Below, piece by piece: positions 6,320 through 12,524 of a DNA stretch of 12,524 nucleotides. Within the stretch, counting starts at the first letter, position 1. Every line of letters starts with the position of its first letter. A program made the position numbers and the translations under genes. Below the pieces are notes generated by a model. It searched no databases, was not told where the DNA came from, and saw only the letters and a program-made list of their open reading frames with translations. The stretch comes from DATGZX01 sp035296965 (GTDB taxonomy: Bacteria; Planctomycetota; Planctomycetia; Gemmatales; Gemmataceae): positions 1 through 12,524 of the forward strand of contig DATGZX010000033.1 of the NCBI GenBank assembly GCA_035296965.1, written 5' to 3'.

Positions 6320-9300
6320 ATGACCTTCAACCCGATCGTTTTTGCCCTTCGCCATCCCGTCACCGTCATGGTGGCGATCCTCGCCATCCTTCTCGGCAGC
6401 GTGCTGGCCGTTTCCCGGATGAAAATCGACATCTTTCCCAGCCTCAATTTGCCGGTGATTTACGTGGCCCAGCCCTATGGCGGCCTCGACCCCGCCCAGA
6501 TGGAAGGACTCATCACCAATTACTACGAGTACCACTTCCTCTACATCTCGGGCATTGAGCACGTCGAGTCGAAGAACGTCCAGGGCGTCGCCCTGATGAA
6601 GCTCTTCTTCCATACCGACACCAACATGTCCCAGGCGATGGCCGAGACGGTTCAATATGTCAACCGCGCGCGGGCGTTCATGCCGCCGGGAACGGTTGGG
6701 CCATTCGTCATGCGCTTCGACACCGGCAGCGTGCCGGTTGGCTACCTGGTGCTGTCGAGCAAGACGAGGTCGATCGGCGAGATCCAAAACCTGGCCCTGT
6801 TCAGCGTCCGCCCGAAGTTCTCCAGCTTGCCCGGCGTGTCGGCGCCGCCGCCCTTCGGCGGCAACCAGCGCACGATCGTCGTGCAGGTGGACCCGAACGG
6901 TCTGCGTGCCCACAACGCTTCCCCGGAGGACGTGGTCGCGGCCCTGACCGCCGGCAACACGATCAGTCCTTCAGGCAACGCACGCATCAAGGATCAGATG
7001 CCCATTGTCCCGACCAACGCGATGGTCAAGGACCCCAAGGAACTGGGCAATATTCCGCTCCGGCCGGGCGAGAACGTCTATCTGCGCGACATTGCCCGCA
7101 TTGAAGACAGCACCGATATCCCCACCGGCTACGCCCTCGTGGACGGCCGCAGGGCCGTCTATCTTCTCGTGAACAAACGTGCCGACGCCTCGACTCTTTC
7201 CGTGATCAAGGCCGTGAAAGACAACCTCGACGAGATGCGCAAAGCCATTCCCGAGGACATTGAGGTCCACCTCGAATTCGACCAGTCGCCTTATGTGACA
7301 GGTGCAATGTGGGGCGTCGTCACCGAGGGTTTGCTGGGGGCGTTCCTCACTGGGCTCATGGTGCTGCTGTTCCTGCGTGACTGGCGCAGCGTCATCGTCG
7401 TCGTCCTGAACATCCCTTTCGCGTTGCTGGGTTCCGTGATTGCCTTGTCGCTCACGGGGCAGTCGATCAACCTGATGACGCTGGGCGGGCTGGCACTTGC
7501 CGTCGGCATCCTGGTGGACGAATCGACGGTGGAGGTGGAGAACATCCATACTCAGATGGACAAATCGAGCAACATCGCGCGGGCGACGCGGCTGGGCAAT
7601 GCCGAGACCGCCGTGCCTCGGCTTTTGGCCATGCTGTGCGTGCTCGCCGTCTTCATCCCGTCCTTCTTCATGCAAGGCGCAGCCCAGGCTCTGTTCGTAC
7701 CGCTGGCGCTGGCGGTCGGCTTTTCCATGGTCACCTCTTATCTTCTGTCCAGTACGTTCGTGCCGGTAATGTCGGTCTGGGTGCTGCGACACTACCACCC
7801 GGACGCCCACGGTAGCGCCGGGCGATTCTCATTCGACCGGATGCGAGCTGGATTTGCGCGATTCTTGCGGGCGGCTATGCCGCTGCGTTGGGCACTGGTC
7901 GGCGCGTATGTCGTTGGTGCCGGGCTTGTGATCTGGCTGATTGGCGGCCGTCTTGGCACCGAGATTTTCCCCCAGGTTGACACAGGGCAATTCCAGCTTC
8001 GGCTGCGCGCTCCAGACGGCACGCGCATCGAGCGCACCGAGGAGATCGCCAAGCAGGCGCTGGGCATCATCAAGGAAGCTGCGGGCAAGAACAAGCAGGG
8101 CGAAGACAATCTGGCCATTTCGCTGGGATATGTCGGCCTCATCGGCTCGAGCTACCCCATCAACAATATCTACCTCTGGACGCGCGGTCCGGAAGAGGCG
8201 GTCCTGCGTTTTGGGCTGAAGAATCACAGCGGCGTTCGCGTGGAGGACCTGAAACACCGGCTTCGTGAAGAGCTACCGCGCCGCCTGGGTGATTGGCTGG
8301 CCCAGCGACTCCGCTCGGATAATCTGTCCGAGGACGAGATCGCCCAGCGCGTGCGCGGGCTGAAGTTTTCCTTCGAGCCGGCGGATATTGTCAATGAAGT
8401 CATGAGCTTCGGCTCACCGACGCCGGTCGAGGTGGCCGTCAGCGGGCTTGCCTTCACCGGTCCCAAGGCGGCGGAGCATCGGGCCTATGTGGACAAGGTC
8501 CGGGCAGAATTGGCGAAGATTCCCTCGCTGCGCGATTTACAATTTGCGCAGTCGCTCGACTACCCGGCCGTCTCCATCGATGTGGACCGCGAGCGCGCCG
8601 GCCTGAGCGGGGCGACCACGAGCGAAGTGGCCCGTTCCCTGGTGTCGGCCACGTCATCGAGCCGCTTCGTCGTGCCCAACTTCTGGGCCGCCCCGGACAC
8701 GGGGATCGGCTACCAGGTGCAGGTGGAGATCCCACCGTTTCGCATGAACTCGGCCGCAGAAATCGGCATGGTTCCAGTCAAGGGAGACGGCAAGACGCAG
8801 CTTCTTCTTCGAGACGTGGCCCAAATTCGCGAAGGCACGGTGCCCGGGGAATACGACCGCTATAACATGCGGCGACTTCTGAGCATGACCGCGAACATTG
8901 AAGGTGAAGACCTGAGCCGCGTAGCCGTCCAGGTCGGCCAGGCCCTGACGGCCGCCGGCGAACGGCCCCGAGGCGTGCAAGTGGATGTCCGCGGTCAGGT
9001 AGTGCCCATGCAGCAGATGTTCGGCTGGCTGGCCGGCGGCAAGATTTACGAAGGTCTCACCTTGGGTCTGAGTCTCGCTGTGGTCGCCATCTTCCTTTTG
9101 TTGACCGCCTACTTCCAGTCGGTGCGGCTCGCGCTCATTTCCGTTGCGGCGGTGCCGGCCGTCGTTGCCGGGGTAGCGCTGGCGCTGTTGCTGACCGGCA
9201 CGACGCTGAATATCCAGTCGTTCATGGGGGCGATCATGGCCATCGGCGTGGCCGTGGCCAATGCCATTCTGCTGGTAACCTTTGCCGAGCGCAGCCGGCT

Positions 9301-9622
9301 GTCTGGCGTTGCTGCGCGTGAAGCCGCGGTAGAAGGAGCCCAGAGCCGGCTTCGACCCATTTTGATGACGGCCTGCGCCATGATCGCAGGCATGGTGCCG
9401 CTGGCCCTGGGCCTTGGCGAGGGGGGTGAACAAACGGCCCCGCTTGGCCGGGCCGTGATCGGCGGGTTGGCCGCCGCGACTTGCGCAACACTCCTGGTGC
9501 TGCCGGCCGTGTTCGCCGTCGTGCAAGGCCGGAGCGCCACGCGCTCCGCGTCGCTGGACCCGGACGATTCGGGAAGCACGTATTTCGATGGGACCGCAGC
9601 ATCTGTGGTCGACAGAGTATGA
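6320..9622 (+). CDS. RND-superfamily efflux permease
   Basis: A 1100-residue inner-membrane transporter of the usual RND length and layout. TM1 is near residues 12-32, followed by the first periplasmic porter region. A TM2-6 block spans about 335-500, TM7 is near 530-555, then the second porter region, and a TM8-12 block runs from about 910 to 1085. It would drive drug, lipid or metal export by proton flow together with the adaptor encoded next. TM4 reads GILVDESTVEVEN with Asp400-Glu401, where AcrB has Asp407-Asp408. TM10 reads GVAVANAILLVTFAE, so Ala980 stands where AcrB has Lys940. This pattern may define a subfamily, and it argues against simple naming as AcrB or CzcA. ATG 6320 fits the N-terminus (MTFNPIVFALRHPVTVM) though no Shine-Dalgarno is obvious. 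The stop overlaps the adaptor start (ATGA). Substrate unknown. Confidence 0.93.
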   Translation: MTFNPIVFALRHPVTVMVAILAILLGSVLAVSRMKIDIFPSLNLPVIYVAQPYGGLDPAQMEGLITNYYEYHFLYISGIEHVESKNVQGVALMKLFFHTDTNMSQAMAETVQYVNRARAFMPPGTVGPFVMRFDTGSVPVGYLVLSSKTRSIGEIQNLALFSVRPKFSSLPGVSAPPPFGGNQRTIVVQVDPNGLRAHNASPEDVVAALTAGNTISPSGNARIKDQMPIVPTNAMVKDPKELGNIPLRPGENVYLRDIARIEDSTDIPTGYALVDGRRAVYLLVNKRADASTLSVIKAVKDNLDEMRKAIPEDIEVHLEFDQSPYVTGAMWGVVTEGLLGAFLTGLMVLLFLRDWRSVIVVVLNIPFALLGSVIALSLTGQSINLMTLGGLALAVGILVDESTVEVENIHTQMDKSSNIARATRLGNAETAVPRLLAMLCVLAVFIPSFFMQGAAQALFVPLALAVGFSMVTSYLLSSTFVPVMSVWVLRHYHPDAHGSAGRFSFDRMRAGFARFLRAAMPLRWALVGAYVVGAGLVIWLIGGRLGTEIFPQVDTGQFQLRLRAPDGTRIERTEEIAKQALGIIKEAAGKNKQGEDNLAISLGYVGLIGSSYPINNIYLWTRGPEEAVLRFGLKNHSGVRVEDLKHRLREELPRRLGDWLAQRLRSDNLSEDEIAQRVRGLKFSFEPADIVNEVMSFGSPTPVEVAVSGLAFTGPKAAEHRAYVDKVRAELAKIPSLRDLQFAQSLDYPAVSIDVDRERAGLSGATTSEVARSLVSATSSSRFVVPNFWAAPDTGIGYQVQVEIPPFRMNSAAEIGMVPVKGDGKTQLLLRDVAQIREGTVPGEYDRYNMRRLLSMTANIEGEDLSRVAVQVGQALTAAGERPRGVQVDVRGQVVPMQQMFGWLAGGKIYEGLTLGLSLAVVAIFLLLTAYFQSVRLALISVAAVPAVVAGVALALLLTGTTLNIQSFMGAIMAIGVAVANAILLVTFAERSRLSGVAAREAAVEGAQSRLRPILMTACAMIAGMVPLALGLGEGGEQTAPLGRAVIGGLAAATCATLLVLPAVFAVVQGRSATRSASLDPDDSGSTYFDGTAASVVDRV

Positions 9623-11286
9623 GGCAAACGATGAAACCAAGGCAACTGGGTTGGAATCGAGTGTGTCGAGATACTGGGGTTTTCCTGGAGGATGGCGCTC
9701 AGCCACTGGGCACAGTGGCTCCTCCCCCTCACCCCTGCCCCTCTCCCCCGAGTACAGGGGAGAGGGGAACAAGCAGGCTCACCCTTCTGACCAGCTTGAA
9801 AGTCAGGGGCAATCTCTCCCCTCGCCCCCGTACTCGGGGGAGAGGGGTCGGGGGTGAGGGGGCGAACCCAATAAGAGCCCTAGCCCATTCAGCAAGCGCA
9901 ATTACAATCGCGATATTTCTGCCATTCCTGGCCATTGGCTGCGACCGCCCTCTATCCAACTCACCGCAAACGACGTCAACCGACCAAGCTGTTGCCTCCG
10001 TGACCACGGTGAAACCCGAGCGCGGCGTCATCCGCCGTTCGATCAGCCAGCCGGGTACCATCCAGGCATTCGAGCAAACGCCCGTCTTCAGCAAGATTGC
10101 CGGCTACGTTCAAAAGGTGAAGGTCGATATCGGCGATCGTGTGGCCAAGGGAGATGCGCTCGCGGAATTGTGGGTACCGGAGATGGAGGTCGAAGTCGCG
10201 CAGAAAAACGCGCTTGTGGGGCAGGCGGAAGCGGAAGTCAAGCAAGCGCGGGAAGCGGTTGCCGTCGCGGAGGCGGATTACAAGAGTGCCGATGCCAAAG
10301 TGCAAGCCACGGAGGCGACGCGCCTGCGTGCCGACGCCCAGCTCCAGCGCGCCCAATCGCAATACGAACGCCTGGCAAAGGCCGGCCGCGGCGGCGCGAT
10401 CGGTCAAGAAGATGTCGAAGAGACGCGCCTCGGGTTCGAAGCTGCCAAGGCGGGGTTGGAAGAGGTGAAGGCCCAAGTGCGCTCTGCAAAGGCGGAACGC
10501 GACGCAAGCCGGTCGAAATGGGACAAGACCAAGGTCGACGTGCTGGTCTCCGAGGCGCACTGGGAAGTGGCCAAGAAGAATCGCGACATGGCCCAGACCA
10601 TGTTGGGTTATCGACAGCTCAGCGCGCCTTTTGACGGTGTCGTGACACAACGCAGTGTGGATACGGGCCATTTTGTTCAGCCGGCAACCGGCCCCAACGG
10701 GCAGGCATTATTCACCGTGATGCGCAGGGATATGATGCGTATTCGAGTTCAGGTGCCGGAGGCCGACGCAGACTGGGTGAACCAGGAGTCTACCGCCCAC
10801 ATCCGCATCCCGGCACTAAAGACCTACGAAATGACCGGCAAGTTGACGCGAACTTCCTGGTCGTTGGACCGTACCGCGCGAACGCTCCTGGCCGAGATCG
10901 ACGTGCCCGATCCCCAGGCCGAGATTGACGTGCCCGATCCCCAGGGCAAGCTTCGGCCCGGCATGTACGTTACTGCCACGATCACCGCGGAACGGATCGG
11001 CGCGCGGACGCTGCCTCTCTCGGCTGTCGTTACTGAAGGGGACGTCACCGTTGGCTATCGCACTTATTGTTTCATCGTCGATGGCGGCAAAGCAGTGCGC
11101 ACGTTGATCGAAACGGGTGTGCGTGACAGTCAGCGAGTCGAACTATTGAGAATGCAAACGAAGGCAACCGCACCAGGTGCCGGTGAGAAGTGGGAAGACT
11201 TCACCGGCAAGGAAGATGTGATCTTGAACCCATCCGGCGTGGCAGATGGTCAACGGGTCCATCAGTCTGCGTCCGAGACCAAGTAG
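9619..11286 (+). CDS. Efflux RND periplasmic adaptor (HlyD/MFP family) with a REP-derived leader
   Basis: A 555-residue membrane-fusion protein linking the RND pump to an outer-membrane channel. ATG 9619 overlaps the permease stop in ATGA, implying translational coupling; a second ATG at 9631 is possible. Residues about 36-82 are encoded by REP pair B. The hydrophobic export segment, ITIAIFLPFLAIGC, comes only after that, ending at Cys108 in a weak lipobox. No ATG, GTG or TTG lies in frame between the repeat and this segment. Next are a first half-lipoyl motif near AGYVQKVKVDIGDRVAKGD (161-179), a long Ala/Glu/Lys-rich coiled coil (about 190-325), a second half-lipoyl motif SAPFDGVVTQRSVDTG (335-350), a beta-barrel, and a membrane-proximal domain. 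Residues 425-442 are AEIDVPDPQ twice. Family is certain; localisation is uncertain given the displaced signal. Confidence 0.9.
   Translation: MRQTMKPRQLGWNRVCRDTGVFLEDGAQPLGTVAPPPHPCPSPPSTGERGTSRLTLLTSLKVRGNLSPRPRTRGRGVGGEGANPIRALAHSASAITIAIFLPFLAIGCDRPLSNSPQTTSTDQAVASVTTVKPERGVIRRSISQPGTIQAFEQTPVFSKIAGYVQKVKVDIGDRVAKGDALAELWVPEMEVEVAQKNALVGQAEAEVKQAREAVAVAEADYKSADAKVQATEATRLRADAQLQRAQSQYERLAKAGRGGAIGQEDVEETRLGFEAAKAGLEEVKAQVRSAKAERDASRSKWDKTKVDVLVSEAHWEVAKKNRDMAQTMLGYRQLSAPFDGVVTQRSVDTGHFVQPATGPNGQALFTVMRRDMMRIRVQVPEADADWVNQESTAHIRIPALKTYEMTGKLTRTSWSLDRTARTLLAEIDVPDPQAEIDVPDPQGKLRPGMYVTATITAERIGARTLPLSAVVTEGDVTVGYRTYCFIVDGGKAVRTLIETGVRDSQRVELLRMQTKATAPGAGEKWEDFTGKEDVILNPSGVADGQRVHQSASETK
9724..9862. 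repeat. REP-like pair B inside the adaptor leader, tails facing outward
   Basis: Unit 3 is inverted (9724-9767): a C-rich tail, then a hairpin with 11-bp perfect arms 9738-9748 and 9757-9767. Unit 4 is direct (9818-9862): a hairpin with arms 9818-9830 and 9835-9847 (12 of 13 pairs, loop tact) followed by the tail tcgggggtgaggggg. The middle, 9768-9817, is unrelated sequence. Pair B has the opposite geometry to pair A at 5711-5824, where the tails face inward. Quadruplex-type G-runs lie on the + strand at 9836-9862 and on the - strand at 9724-9749. The pair falls within the adaptor reading frame without adding a stop and reads as a Pro/Arg/Gly-rich stretch containing PHPCPSPPSTGERG. Confidence 0.85.
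10891..10944 (+). repeat. 27-bp tandem duplication within the adaptor gene
   Basis: Bases 10891-10917 and 10918-10944 are identical except for one silent change (10899 C, 10926 T). They encode AEIDVPDPQ twice (residues 425-433 and 434-442), directly before GKLRPGMYV, in the beta-barrel to membrane-proximal region. In adaptors this segment (typically E-I-D-V-P-N/D-P-x-G-x-L-R-P-G-M) normally occurs once, so nine residues appear to have been added in frame. Confidence 0.9.
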
Positions 11287-11700
11287 CTCGGTATGCCAGC
11301 CATTCTCGTTTCGAGGCAGAGCCTTGAACCCAGTGGGCCTGGAAGTCTCCTGCCGTTCTCGAACCTTCCAGAAGCCTTGCTCCACTGGCCGGTGTGGTTC
11401 TTGTCGGTGATTGCGCCTTGCCTCCGAAATGGCAGGGCTCGCGATTGGCATCCAGCTGGCTCGAAATCCGCACTGTCGCTCTCGGCTGAGATGGTGTACC
11501 AATTTCTACCGCGGGCACTGTGAAAACGAGCGCAAAGTGCGATGGGTCTCTTGCTTTCCTGGCGCTCACCAAGGTATATGAACGTAACGTATCTAGGCTC
11601 TAGTTAGTCGCAGAGGCAAGTGGTGCGAGGCCAATAATTCTGGTAATTTATTATGCGGCCTGGGGACCTCGTCAAAAAACCAGTTAAGGGTTAAACCACC
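11287..11700. other. Intergenic region without a recognised gene
   Basis: These 414 bases separate the adaptor stop from the GTPase-like gene. The short frames on both strands resemble no family I know and lack good start signals. The last ~180 bases are clearly more AT-rich than the efflux operon. A loose inverted arrangement (aggcc at 11628-11632, with aataa and ttatt inside) lies around 11628-11661 but is too imperfect to name. A weak AAGGG at 11686-11690 stands 10 bases before the next ATG. No strong terminator hairpin follows the adaptor. Confidence 0.5.
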
Positions 11701-12291
11701 ATGGTTGAATGGATCGCCCCCGTCTTTACCGCCTATGAGAATCGAACCACGATCAGTGAATTCCTGAGCGCGGGGCTGAATTTGTTCTTGGGTCAAAGAA
11801 CAGCCATCGCCATCACTGGCGTGGCAGGCGTTGGGAAGACCGTATTGCTCGACTACCTTTGCGGAAAGGGCTACCATGCCCAGTACAAAGTACCCCCGCA
11901 GTCTCAGAAGCTTGAACGTCCTAAGCTCAGAAACTCTGGTAAGCGACTGTCGTTCCTTATCGTTCCGGGTCAGCTTGACGCAGGCCCACGGGGAGAAGCT
12001 CTCGATAAAGTCTTCAGGAACAAGAAATGTGTACATGGGATAATCCACGTCGCTGCCTATGGCTATGCAAGCGTTCGCGGGGAATCCAGCCGTAGAATCC
12101 TGCTTGAGGATCTAGAGATCGATGATATTGAGAAGTACCGCGCCTATCACCTTGAACAAGAAATAAGAGAACTCCAGGAGACATGTAGAGCAATTGTGGA
12201 TTCCCATAGAAAGAGGCATACACCTTCATGGCTGCTGCTGGCAGTTGACAAGGTTGACCTATATCACGATCAATTAGTGTCTTCCCTCTGA
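11701..12291 (+). CDS. P-loop GTPase-like protein with atypical G3/G4 motifs, probably C-terminally truncated
   Basis: A 196-residue soluble protein. G1/Walker A is GVAGVGKT (40-47), after a hydrophobic strand (AIAITG). The G3 position reads IVPGQ (87-91), where GTPases usually have D-x-x-G. G4 reads AVDKVDL (181-187), a variant of N/T-K-x-D. Between them are a likely switch region and a helical insert rich in Glu and Arg (about 125-170). The chain ends only about ten residues after G4, so the strand and helix carrying G5 are missing. Base composition is more AT-rich than the upstream operon, suggesting different ancestry. It might belong to the small GTPases found beside membrane partners in accessory or defence loci, but no such partner is in the window. 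Function unknown. Nucleotide-binding fold is likely; GTP specificity is inferred from the G4-like motif. Confidence 0.7.
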   Translation: MVEWIAPVFTAYENRTTISEFLSAGLNLFLGQRTAIAITGVAGVGKTVLLDYLCGKGYHAQYKVPPQSQKLERPKLRNSGKRLSFLIVPGQLDAGPRGEALDKVFRNKKCVHGIIHVAAYGYASVRGESSRRILLEDLEIDDIEKYRAYHLEQEIRELQETCRAIVDSHRKRHTPSWLLLAVDKVDLYHDQLVSSL

Positions 12292-12444
12292 ACTTCTATG
12301 CAACTTGCGGAGAAGTTTCTTGTTCATAAGATGAACTTCTACCAACGTCGCAATGGCGACTATTTCCCGGTTTTTCCGGGAAAACCTCACTCTATCAAGC
12401 GGACCAGCAGGCAGGGAAAAGAACATCGCTGGTTTGCAATATGA
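12292..12444 (+). pseudogene. Possible detached C-terminus of the GTPase-like gene
   Basis: After the TGA at 12289-12291 the same frame stays open for 50 codons, to a TGA at 12442-12444. It includes AEKFLVHKMNFYQRRNGDYF. Between 12288 and about 12314 the frame shifted by -1 instead reads LNFYATCGE, which continues naturally from the GTPase ending (DLYHDQLVSS). A hybrid reading, first the -1 frame and then the original frame, would give a plausible C-terminal extension. That would be consistent with a one-base deletion followed by a compensating insertion. A separate small protein starting at ATG 12298 is possible, but no ribosome binding site is obvious. No family is recognised. Confidence 0.35.
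12363..12383. terminator. Hairpin downstream of the GTPase-like gene
   Basis: TTTCCCGG (12363-12370) pairs perfectly with CCGGGAAA (12376-12383) around a five-T loop. It is 72 bases past the stop. It lacks a following T-tract and lies inside the possible lost coding region, so it may be structural chance. Confidence 0.3.
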
Positions 12445-12504
12445 GGCTCCGCTTCTCTACACCCTCCTGCCGGGCACAGGGATACTATGCGCATTTCAGG
12501 GCGG

Positions 12505-12519
12505 TGGGCGAAGCCCACG
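12505..12519. repeat. Small GC hairpin at the right edge
   Basis: GTGGGC (12505-12510) and GCCCAC (12514-12519) form a 6-bp stem with the loop gaa. The sequence from 12445 to the right edge contains no recognised gene; one frame from ATG 12441 runs open off the edge but resembles nothing known. The hairpin could be the start of another dispersed repeat cut by the window end. Confidence 0.3.
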
Positions 12520-12524
12520 TTAAG

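Noticed and set aside
5924..6913. 329-codon minus-strand frame opposite padR and the RND gene
   Set aside because: It overlaps two firmly identified genes antisense and has shadow-frame composition (His, Asp and Arg rich).
6971..7810. 279-codon minus-strand frame opposite the RND gene
   Set aside because: Antisense shadow of RND transmembrane segments; no recognisable motif.
8654..9772. 372-codon minus-strand frame opposite the RND end and the REP pair
   Set aside because: Shadow frame; its start lies in the repeat and it resembles no family.
11143..11572. Overlapping minus-strand frames in the gap after the adaptor
   Set aside because: About 120 codons each in competing frames, no Shine-Dalgarno, no recognised motif, and they overlap the adaptor 3' end.
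12289..12291. Selenocysteine or TGA recoding at the GTPase stop
   Set aside because: The -1 frame gives a better continuation than read-through, no SECIS-like hairpin is evident directly after the TGA, and an indel is simpler.

Overview
The window looks like a chromosomal stretch from a GC-rich Planctomycetota bacterium. This is inferred from content, not from a marker gene. The supporting evidence is a secreted BNR-repeat protein, a DUF1080 (3-keto-disaccharide hydrolase type) protein and a PhoPQ-activated pathogenicity-related (PqaA-like) protein near each other. Shine-Dalgarno signals are weak or absent at several genes, and there are many short palindromic repeats, one of which reads as 'YKPEALARI' when translated.

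Layout. Bases 4-105 hold an imperfect inverted repeat. It abuts a 5'-truncated ABCG-type ABC transporter (118-1368) that starts just before its LSGGQ signature and has no start codon. Next come a secreted BNR/sialidase-like protein (1536-2834, +), a perfect 28-bp hairpin (2899-2963), and a convergent secreted DUF1080 protein (2991-3689, -). Two + strand genes follow: a small DUF1805/YunC-like protein (3814-4155) and a secreted PqaA-like alpha/beta-hydrolase (4215-5627). A terminator-like hairpin closes this part.

The central block is an efflux operon: a PadR-family regulator (5945-6304), a 1100-residue RND permease (6320-9622) and a periplasmic adaptor (9619-11286) that overlaps the permease by ATGA. 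No outer-membrane factor is present. Four copies of a ~43-nt REP-like unit (hairpin plus a G-run tail) sit here as two inverted pairs. One pair (5711-5824) lies upstream of padR. The other (9724-9862) lies inside the coding leader of the adaptor and is read through in frame, so about 107 residues precede the likely lipobox cysteine. The adaptor also has a 27-bp tandem duplication.

After 414 bases with no recognised gene comes a visibly more AT-rich gene (11701-12291) for a P-loop GTPase-like protein with unusual G3 and G4 motifs. It stops just after G4, and the following bases hold reading frames that look like its lost C-terminus, so it is probably truncated or frameshifted.

No convincing new multi-gene system is visible. 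The most interesting points are the REP pair domesticated into the adaptor leader, the pair geometry and G-quadruplex potential of the REP units, the interrupted atypical GTPase, and the RND pump's altered proton-relay residues.
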